In this document: piece by piece, positions 1-6,189 of the stretch
Numbering within the stretch: position 1 is the first letter of the stretch
How the letters are laid out: each line of letters opens with the position of its first letter
NCBI GenBank assembly: GCA_019828595.1
Contig: JAHQRK010000053.1
Span: forward strand, 22,501-35,000
DNA: 12,500 nt
Direction of reading: 5' to 3'
Origin: Aphanomyces cochlioides
Lineage: Eukaryota; Oomycota; Saprolegniomycetes; Saprolegniales; Verrucalvaceae
Notes under the pieces: generated by a model
Told to the model about the DNA's origin: nothing
What the model saw: only the letters and a program-made list of their open reading frames with translations
Database searches by the model: none
Position numbers and translations under genes: made by a program

Positions 1-40
1 CACATATTTTTATTCACACGCCACAAGCAATTAAAATATA

Positions 41-705
41 TTCCCTTGCGACTTGGTTCTGCAGACAACTTATTTAATTCTCTTGCGACTTGGTTCTGCA
101 GAGGACACATTTAATTCTCCTCGGAGTAATTTAATTCTCTTACGACTTGGTTCTGCAGAGAACATCATTTAATTCTCTTGCGACTTGGTTCTGCAGACAA
201 CATCATTTAATTGTCCTTGCTTCTGTCAAGGTACTTTAATTCTCTTACTCCTTGTCCTACAGAGACGATATTTAATTCGCCTTGGTGCTCTCCACGCTAA
301 ATTAAATTCTCCTACTGCCTTGTCGTCCACAGGACGGATTTCATTCTCCATGGTTCTATCGCAGATAGTCTATTCTCTTATGACTTGGTCCTGCTGAGAG
401 TGAATTTAATTCTCCATGGTTCTATCAGGGATGGACCGACTTGGTTCTATCAATTCTATTCAAGTTGGTGCCTTCGTGCAGACTTACTGCTACGTGACCC
501 TTATGAGATAGATTGTATCACAGTTCGCTGTGGTCTTCATCGATATATGAAAAACATCCTTGATCAGATGAGACTCCCAGGGACAAGTCATGATGCTATA
601 TGATAGACAGCAAAGCATCTACGTCGTTCCGTGCAGAGAGAATTTAATCTCACGACGTGGTTCTGCAGACAGAATTTAATTCAGCCTCGACTGTAGAGGC
701 AGAAT
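41..705. repeat. Degenerate minisatellite of TTTAATT-bounded variable hairpins
   Basis: Units of about 30-40 bp. The clearest copies share the core CGACTTGGTTCTGCAG (starting at 49, 86, 143 and 181; offsets 37, 57, 38), flanked by TTTAATT boxes and containing a PstI-type CTGCAG. Copies become very diverged after about 210, with late relatives at 640-705. Most units can fold on themselves: arms at 80-83/100-103 and 137-140/157-160 (CTCT/AGAG), 215-219/227-231 (CCTTG/CAAGG), 242-245/261-264, 310-313/331-334 (TCCT/AGGA), 375-378/397-400, 413-417/431-435 (TCCAT/ATGGA) and 684-688/696-700 (GCCTC/GAGGC). The small open frames here (185-397, 385-603) are made of repeat sequence and resemble no protein. 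Stretch 440-640 keeps the hairpin habit (519-523/528-532 with a TTCG loop; 592-597/614-619) but little of the unit sequence. Function unknown. Confidence 0.8.
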
Positions 706-1156
706 GAATTCAATCATGACAGAATTCAATCCCAGGACGCAATCAGTAGAGAACACGTCGGCAGTCTTTTAAAAAAATATGGTCAACACTTTTCATATAT
801 AGGGCAAAGTCGCTGTCTTATTGCGACGTATGATTAAAATATATCTCTGAGCGATACGTTCAAAATTTTATTTAATTTCTAACTATTAAAATACGTATTT
901 ATTTAATTTCATATGTAAATTTTATACTTAACTTTGTATGTGGAATATAAAAAAGTACAGGGCACCTCGGACCGCGAAAGTCATTGTATTTGCCGCGCGC
1001 GCTAAGTCGATCGGCCATCGCACCTTTTCGTGAATATCTCAAGCTACACAACTCCAAATCTTTCAATTCTTGTTTCTATGACTGTGTCATACCTATATGT
1101 ATATGTTCAAACCCTAAGACGACATCTTGTTTCATTACCCTTTCTGTAAAATGAAT

Positions 1157-1183
1157 CCCCCGTGGTCCCCCCGTGGTCCCCCG
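1157..1183. repeat. Short C-rich direct repeat
   Basis: The motif CCCCCGTGGT occurs at 1157-1166, again with one extra C at 1167-1177, and a third partial copy (CCCCCG) follows at 1178-1183. It is a local slippage-type duplication of 10-11 bp with no inferred function. Confidence 0.7.
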
Positions 1184-1458
1184 AGCATAACTCGAGCTGT
1201 ACTGCTCCAAATCGTCCAAGATTTTGCTGGCGCATGCTTGAGACTATGTGACACAATGCTATTATAGTCCCCTCAACCAAATCGAAGATGAAATTTTCGA
1301 AATTTTATGGATATTCAGTATGAGTTGCCTAGAGATAGTGTCGGCATGAACCGTGAAAAAAGGTCGTGAAAGCAACGGTGCTCAGTCAAATCGGGGTCAA
1401 TCGCGACCGATGATGGGTGTTTCGTATAGAGAATTTTCTCCTCTTTTCAGTGGTCAAA

Positions 1459-1518
1459 GGCGAATTCGCGGAATGTTCCTGTGGGCTTAGTTATCCGGAA
1501 AAAACCGGATAATTCGCC
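1459..1518. repeat. Nested inverted repeats
   Basis: TTATCCGG (1491-1498) and CCGGATAA (1505-1512) form a perfect 8-bp stem around an A6 loop. GGCGAATT (1459-1466) and AATTCGCC (1511-1518) form a second perfect 8-bp inverted repeat whose right arm overlaps the first, so the two foldings are mutually exclusive. There is no T-run after either, so this is not a terminator by the usual criteria. Confidence 0.6.
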
Positions 1519-1592
1519 AAAATGGGTTCAAACGTGTGTCGCAATGGCTGCCCGCCACCCGATCTATCGACACTTTGGGGTTAAGTACATGA

Positions 1593-3460
1593 CTATAAGA
1601 CCTTTGAAACGAGCTATTGAGAGCTAAGTTTGTGTTGGTGGTTGTCGAGATATTTACGTTCAAAGTTCAAAACTTTCGTCGTTCGCTGATTGGTCAGTTT
1701 GAATTTCCCGCCTTCATCGAGGTTAGGGTAGTTATAGGATCCAAAGACCTTTGAAACGAGCCATCGATCGAAAAGTTTGAGTCAGTGGTTGCTTAGTTAT
1801 GGACGTTTAAAGTTTAAAACAAATTCAAGTGAACGCTGATTGGTCAGTTTGAATTTCCCGCCACCGATCGATTTTGTATCTCTTAGTATATCGTCCCAGC
1901 TTTGAAATGAGCTATGGATCGAAAAGTTTGAGTCAGTGGTTGCTTAGTTATGGACGTTTAAAGTTTAAAACAAATTCAAGTGAACGCTGATTGGTCAGTT
2001 TGAATTTCCCGCCACCGATCGATTTTGTATCTCTTAGTATATCGTCCCAGCTTTGAAATGAGCTATGGATCGAAAAGTTTGAGTCAGTGGTTGCTTAGTT
2101 ATGGACGTTTAAAGTTTAAAACAAATTCAAGTGAACGCTGATTGGTCAGTTTGAATTTCCCGCCACCGATCGATTTTGTATCTCTTAGTATATCGTCCCA
2201 GCTTTGAAATGAGCTATGGATCGAAAAGTTTGAGTCAGTGGTTGCTTAGTTATGGACGTTTAAAGTTTAAAACAAATTCAAGTGAACGCTGATTGGTCAG
2301 TTTGAATTTCCCGCCACCGATCGATTTTGTATCTCTTAGTATATCGTCCCAGCTTTGAAATGAGCTATGGATCGAAAAGTTTGAGTCAGTGGTTGCTTAG
2401 TTATGGACGTTTAAAGTTTAAAACAAATTCAAGTGAACGCTGATTGGTCAGTTTGAATTTCCCGCCACCGATCGATTTTGTATCTCTTAGTATATCGTCC
2501 CAGCTTTGAAATGAGCTATGGATCGAAAAGTTTGAGTCAGTGGTTGCTTAGTTATGGACGTTTAAAGTTTAAAACAAATTCAAGTGAACGCTGATTGGTC
2601 AGTTTGAATTTCCCGCCACCGATCGATTTTGTATCTCTTAGTATATCGTCCCAGCTTTGAAATGAGCTATGGATCGAAAAGTTTGAGTCAGTGGTTGCTT
2701 AGTTATGGACGTTTAAAGTTTAAAACAAATTCAAGTGAACGCTGATTGGTCAGTTTGAATTTCCCGCCACCGATCGATTTTGTATCTCTTAGTATATCGT
2801 CCCAGCTTTGAAATGAGCTATGGATCGAAAAGTTTGAGTCAGTGGTTGCTTAGTTATGGACGTTTAAAGTTTAAAACAAATTCAAGTGAACGCTGATTGG
2901 TCAGTTTGAATTTCCCGCCACCGATCGATTTTGTATCTCTTAGTATATCGTCCCAGCTTTGAAATGAGCTATGGATCGAAAAGTTTGAGTCAGTGGTTGC
3001 TTAGTTATGGACGTTTAAAGTTTAAAACAAATTCAAGTGAACGCTGATTGGTCAGTTTGAATTTCCCGCCACCGATCGATTTTGTATCTCTTAGTATATC
3101 GTCCCAGCTTTGAAATGAGCTATGGATCGAAAAGTTTGAGTCAGTGGTTGCTTAGTTATGGACGTTCAAAGTTTGAAACTTTAGCTGCATGCTGATTGGC
3201 CAGTTTGAATTTCGCGCCCATTATGAATGTTGATCCTTTTAGTGTATCATAAGACCTTTGAAACGAGCTATGGATCGAAAAGTTTGAGTCAGTGGTTGCT
3301 TAGTTATGCACGTTCAAAGTTTCCAATGTTAGCCATGTATTTACTAAGGCAGTTTGAACATCTCGCTTCCGATGATGACCTGGGTGTATAGTCCATCACA
3401 AGACCTTTTGATCAAGCCATTATGACCCAATACATTCGTTGTGGTTCTTGAGATATGGAT
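1593..3460. repeat. 151-bp satellite array, about 12 units
   Basis: The anchor GTCAGTGGTT starts at 1781, 1932, 2083, 2234, 2385, 2536, 2687, 2838, 2989 and 3140 (exactly 151 bp apart) and then at 3288 (148 bp). From 1766 to 3166 the copies appear identical, about 9.3 units. Edge units are diverged: one at about 1598-1743 on the left (offset 146-147) and two on the right reaching about 3460 (offsets 148-149). Left and right edge units share the form AAGACCTTTGAAACGAGCT, whereas the centre reads CCAGCTTTGAAATGAGCT. That pattern fits recent homogenisation of the middle by unequal exchange or amplification around older flanks. The unit is close to nucleosome length. No open frame crosses it and there are no unique spacers, so it is not a CRISPR array. 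Assembly could have fixed the copy number wrongly. Confidence 0.95.
1834..1862. promoter_or_regulatory. Conserved CCAAT plus E2F-like block in each satellite unit
   Basis: A 29-bp block, repeated every 151 bp, carries ATTGG (reverse CCAAT) and 10 bp later TTTCCCGCC, which fits the E2F/DP consensus TTTSSCGC. It is identical in the otherwise diverged leftmost unit (1684-1712), has two changes near 3184-3212, and is mostly lost in the last unit. Binding is inferred from motif match alone; these are short motifs and the array's homogeneity means the central copies are not independent evidence. Confidence 0.3.
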
Positions 3461-3665
3461 GATATACTGTACAGGTATACAAACTTAAAGATACATGCAA
3501 AATGAGATGGGTGTGTGGTACGCGAAAGATAGAGACGTTGACATACATACACCGTGTGTGCTGCTTGGAAAAGTGGTATGTGTGTCGCTACATGTCACTC
3601 AGGAGCCAATCAAATGCATACAAAAAAGGATAATGGATGTGGGTGCAATCGTTGTGTGATTGGGC
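3461..3665. other. Short non-coding interval between satellite and 5S-like sequence
   Basis: No repeat unit, RNA gene or coding sequence recognised here. Several GTGTGT/TGTGTG runs occur (3510-3515, 3553-3559, 3579-3588) with no regular period. Confidence 0.4.
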
Positions 3666-3670
3666 AAAAA
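3666..3670 (-). terminator. Possible Pol III terminator of the 5S-like sequence
   Basis: Five T on the minus strand at the position where 5S nucleotides 118-122 would fall. Pol III stops at runs of four or more T. Such a run is common by chance; its placement is what makes it notable. Confidence 0.5.
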
Positions 3671-3787
3671 TAATCAGCACATGGACTTCCCCAGTGGTCA
3701 CCCACCTGAGTACTACCCATGCTTGAGCCCGGTTAACTTCATAGAGCGAACGGTTAACTGAGTATATTAAAGAATTAATATGGCCCA
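3666..3787 (-). ncRNA. 5S rRNA-like sequence (degenerate 5S gene or 5S-derived element)
   Basis: On the minus strand, 3740 down to 3675 aligns without gaps to nucleotides 48-113 of eukaryotic 5S rRNA as I remember it (human/Xenopus type), with about 47 of 66 positions identical. This holds the whole internal control region: box A-like GAAGTTAACC (3740-3731), the intermediate element GGGTAGTACT (3718-3709) and box C-like GGTGGGTGACCACTGGG (3706-3690). Counting back places nucleotide 1 near 3787; a GGCCATA like that near the 5S 5' end lies at 3785-3779. Counting forward places the 3' end at 3668, exactly where a T5 run occurs. The left half matches poorly (CCGTTCGCTCT at 3752-3742 is 5S-like), and the 5' and 3' ends do not pair as helix I should. 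It is therefore probably not a working ribosomal gene, but a pseudogene or the head of a 5S-derived SINE or small RNA. It is a single copy in this window. Confidence 0.75.
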
Positions 3788-3795
3788 AAAGGGCC
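3782..3795. repeat. Perfect 5-bp GC hairpin at the 5' border of the 5S-like sequence
   Basis: GGCCC (3782-3786), loop AAAA, GGGCC (3791-3795). It straddles the expected 5' end of the 5S-like sequence. Part of it may be the remnant of the 5S 5' strand. Confidence 0.5.
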
Positions 3796-3934
3796 GCAAA
3801 CTAGACTTTCGATTTTGGCTTCATAGGTCGCATAATAAATATGTGTTGCGAAATGTGACCTTGGAAGGTTCTTGTGGAAAATCGTCCAGTGTTGCTTAAC
3901 CGAAATAGACTTGGGTGTGGGGTAATTTGGAGGA

Positions 3935-4530
3935 ACCATGGCAGAAAGAAAATGTTGCATGGCGATTCAGGCTGTGAAAAAATTCAACAGTATAGAAAAG
4001 AGCCATACAAGCAACTTTCTTTTCATGACCATCTTGATCCGAGTTGGTGGTGGCGAGATACGAGGCAATTTCGGGTTGACTGTGGAGGACTTGAAAATTT
4101 GTATACAAAAGTCTTGATAAAAATTCCAAGTGGAGGTACGCAGTGAAAAAGGCCAAGTAAATAAAAGCTTGAGTTGGGGTCGATCCATGAATAAATAAAT
4201 CGACAGGAGAGGAAGGCCAAAAATTGACAAAAGGGTCGAAACAGAGTAAAATCAGGCCCAAGGAAAATAAATTGGCAAGAGGTAGGAGCCCAAAAAATCC
4301 AAAAAGGTCGTGGCCAATTTAATTCGACCTCAGGAGGCCGAATTAAATCGCTGGAACCATGGGAAAAGCTGGGTTTGAGAGAAAAGACCATCCAAAATAA
4401 AATGTTCTTGGACGATTTGACCAGCCAAAAAAATCAACGAGGTCGGTCGTTCCATGACAAGCAAAGTTGATTTCAGGAGCGTCTTCATCGGAGTTGATGG
4501 TGGCGAGATAGAGGGAAAATCCCTTGTGGG
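3935..4530. repeat. Diverged direct repeat, offset about 450 bp
   Basis: About 3945-4070 and 4395-4520 align over roughly 120 bp. Shared anchors include GAGTTGGTGGTGGCGAGATA (4041-4060) against the same with one change at 4491-4510 (offset 450), and an ACAAGCAA-containing stretch (near 4007 and 4456, offset 449). Identity is moderate by eye. These segments hold overlapping open frames on the minus strand (within 3896-4872) and short ones on the plus strand. They are aromatic-rich, match no family I know and overlap each other in several frames, so I do not call them genes. The segment could belong to the LINE 3' flank or to an older repeat. Confidence 0.55.
4317..4348. repeat. Long hairpin with TTTAATTCG arms
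   Basis: ATTTAATTCG (4317-4326) and CGAATTAAAT (4339-4348) are perfect 10-bp inverted arms. Inside, CCT/AGG (4328-4330/4335-4337) extends the stem past one mismatch, leaving a 4-nt loop. The arms contain the same TTTAATTC box that bounds the hairpin units at 41-705. Confidence 0.7.
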
Positions 4531-4832
4531 TTGGGCTTTTGGGGTAAACCTCCCAAAAATAATAAAAAAGGGTAAAATATTTGGGAGGTGCCATTTTGAC
4601 ATGCGCCATGCGCGGATAGGTCTCGAGCGCGAGCATCGTCGGAGCTGGATTTCGAACGGCGCCGCGGTGCATGGAGCCACTTGGCAGAATCGTAGCGACG
4701 ATACGTACGAAGGATAGCGCACCATTAGAATCGCCATAGGTAGTGTGTAGCGGGAGAGCGCTAGCCAAAACCAGTGGTTTTTCCAATCGGGCGTCTCGGC
4801 GGCCAAATTTGAAGGAGTCATAACTTCCGAAC
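4531..4832. other. Non-coding interval with a CpG-rich patch
   Basis: About 4600-4715 is GC- and CpG-rich compared with its surroundings and holds small perfect hairpins: CTCG/CGAG at 4622-4625/4630-4633 and ATCGT/ACGAT at 4689-4693/4698-4702, each with a 4-nt loop. No gene or RNA family recognised. Confidence 0.4.
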
Positions 4833-5072
4833 GGCTATGAGATAGATAGCCATACTTGGTGTCCTCCATCAATGGAGGCTAGCGGTGGATGCACCATATT
4901 AATCGGTGCATATAGAGTCGTGTAGCTGAAATGAGCTACGATGGTCGTTTTGGAGCCTTATCGGCTCAAAATGGTTTGGAATCGGAAGTTGGGTTCCTGT
5001 GCTGCTATCATGGTGCTTGATAGCTCAAATCCATCGCGAGGACATTCTCGAGCCTCTCCAACTCTAAGTTGG
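4833..5072. repeat. String of short perfect hairpins about 30 bp apart
   Basis: Consecutive inverted repeats: GGCTAT/ATAGCC (4833-4838/4846-4851), CCTCCAT/ATGGAGG (4863-4869/4872-4878), ATGCACC/GGTGCAT (4889-4895/4905-4911), GTAGCT/AGCTAC (4922-4927/4934-4939), GAGCC/GGCTC (4953-4957/4963-4967, extendable with a bulge into TTTT/AAAA), GGAA/TTCC (4984-4987/4994-4997), GCTATCA/TGATAGC (5004-5010/5018-5024), CGAG/CTCG (5037-5040/5047-5050) and CCAACT/AGTTGG (5058-5063/5067-5072). Centres lie at about 4842, 4870, 4900, 4930, 4960, 4990, 5014, 5043 and 5065. The stem sequences differ from one another. Six stems of 6 bp or more with loops under 10 nt in 240 bp is well above the less than one expected at random. 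Whether it acts as RNA, as DNA cruciforms or is a relic of inverted duplications is not visible. Confidence 0.6.
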
Positions 5073-5215
5073 GCGATCGGAGTTGATTTGCGTTCAGGAG
5101 CCATTCCGATGAGTTTTAGCCATTTCACCAAAAGTTGTCGGGGCGACGGCAAGTAGGTTCCAGGGCTTCAATCATCGCTCTTGATGGCTTAAAACACTCG
5201 TCTAGCCATGATAGG
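4990..5215. repeat. Diverged direct repeat, offset 164 bp
   Basis: GGTTCC at 4992 and 5156 begins two aligned stretches. Each continues through an ATCA...TGAT hairpin with a 7-nt loop (5007-5010/5018-5021 and 5171-5174/5182-5185) and a GCTCAAA/GCTTAAA segment. A third, weaker relative may start near 5335. The offset is near the 151-bp satellite length, and the upstream stretch AGCTGAAATGAGCTACG (4924-4940) resembles the satellite's AGCTTTGAAATGAGCTATG, so this may be a decayed member of the same family. Confidence 0.45.
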
Positions 5216-6135
5216 ATGGAAAAGAGTCATAGCCGGTCGATAGGAAATGATTTGCGACCTGTAGCCGACTTAAGGTTTTGTAGCCGGTGGATAGGGGCGG
5301 TTGACATTTTGGATTGAGGATTGCGAGCAAACCAGGATGTTTCAGGGCGTTCTAACGCTTTGGCTAGTCGTAATAAGTGGTGGAGCCACCCACTAGACCC
5401 CTAGATGTCACTCGGTGACCGTAGGGAAAGCGTTCGAGTTGTCCTGGTGTTTCACCGTTTGGGTGACAGTCCAAAATGGGTTCGTGGTTTTGAACCATAG
5501 ATCTGCAATATGTGCTAGTTGGTGTCGGCATAGAGCTCGATTCAACTGAGATAACAAGCCACTAAACGTAGAAATCCACGCAGTAGGTCGAGAGAAATTT
5601 CACTTTTGGTGACGGGTTGAAACCGGTTCAAAATGGGTGTCACCGGGTCGAATTTCCTTTCGAATTTTGTTTCGCGAGTTTGGCGAGGTTTGAGCACTCG
5701 CAAACTGGCACATCTTGAGGAGGAGACATGGGAGAATCTTTTAGGCACCGTGGCGCAATTTTCCCGAACAAAAAGTGTGCACTCGATTTTGAGATTTCGC
5801 CCCCAGGGGGAGACGTCGTAACAATTTTCAAAGTGTTGTTGTGAGAGAACCACTGCACTTTTTTGCAATCTAACGCTTGCGTTTGTCTGCTTGGGATGTC
5901 TAGCAACCCTGAAGACCATTAGAATGTCTGAAATGATCGTCAGAGCAATGCCAGAGTTGTCGATAGTTTTGCCATTTTGGGTGAACGGATAAAGTCAAGT
6001 CGATTTTGTGAACGACTCGGCATGAGATAAAGTTACTTGGTGTGTTCATAGAGCTCTGTTAGCTGGGGCTAACGAGCCATCAAACGCATGAAAAGGCCAA
6101 GTGGGTCGCGAGAAAATCCACTTTGAGTTTTCCCA
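5216..6135. repeat. Old repeat sequence with a 518-bp direct repeat
   Basis: About 5518-5620 and 6036-6135 align (TAGAGCTC at 5531 and 6049, offset 518), sharing AACAAGCCACTAAACG-type and GTCGAGAGAAA-type stretches with many changes. More short hairpins occur: GTCAC/GTGAC (5407-5411/5415-5419), TCACC/GGTGA (5452-5456/5462-5466), TGGTT/AACCA (5485-5489/5493-5497) and GGTGAC/GTCACC (5609-5614/5639-5644). The open frame at 5542-5919 (minus, 125 aa) and its neighbours resemble nothing known and sit in repeat sequence. If the 518-bp repeat is host DNA, the LINE 3' end must lie between about 6135 and 6190; otherwise this is LINE 3' UTR. Confidence 0.45.
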
Positions 6136-6189
6136 TTGGTTTGGGTGACTTAGGTGAATTTCTTCAAAGGTTGCAATATAACATGCCTT

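Larger units (their letters stand above)
706..1592. other. Non-coding interval, no gene recognised
   Basis: No open frame of note. About 765-960 is very AT-rich, with runs of TTTAATT-like sequence and a 5-bp hairpin GTCGC/GCGAC at 809-813/823-827. About 985-1025 is GC-richer with several CpG. Two segments sharing CTCCAAATC, starting at 1052 and 1205 (offset 153), look like old diverged repeats, perhaps outlying relatives of the 151-bp satellite further right; this link is weak. No promoter or splice signals could be supported. Confidence 0.5.

Noticed and set aside
185..603. Open frames in the left-edge minisatellite as small genes
   Set aside because: They are made of the repeat unit itself, with no recognisable protein features.
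1157..1183. G-quadruplex on the minus strand from C-rich runs
   Set aside because: Only three runs of five or six C are present, so a four-run quadruplex cannot be drawn without splitting one run.
1766..3166. Regular identical repeats as a CRISPR array
   Set aside because: The 151-bp units are directly adjacent with no unique spacers, no cas genes are nearby, and the rest of the window is eukaryotic.
1766..3166. Pol III box A/box B promoter inside the satellite (TTGCTTAGTTATGG and GGATCGAAAAG)
   Set aside because: Both are imperfect matches and box B-like precedes box A-like at the wrong distance within a unit.
3588..3788. Minus-strand 66-aa open frame
   Set aside because: It translates the 5S-like sequence, whose RNA-gene alignment explains the bases better.
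3896..4872. Overlapping minus-strand open frames of 87-180 aa
   Set aside because: Several overlap each other in different frames, composition is odd (rich in F, W, P, S), they cross diverged direct repeats and resemble no family.
5542..5919. Minus-strand 125-aa open frame
   Set aside because: Lies in repeat sequence, with an overlapping alternative frame of similar length and no homology I can recognise.
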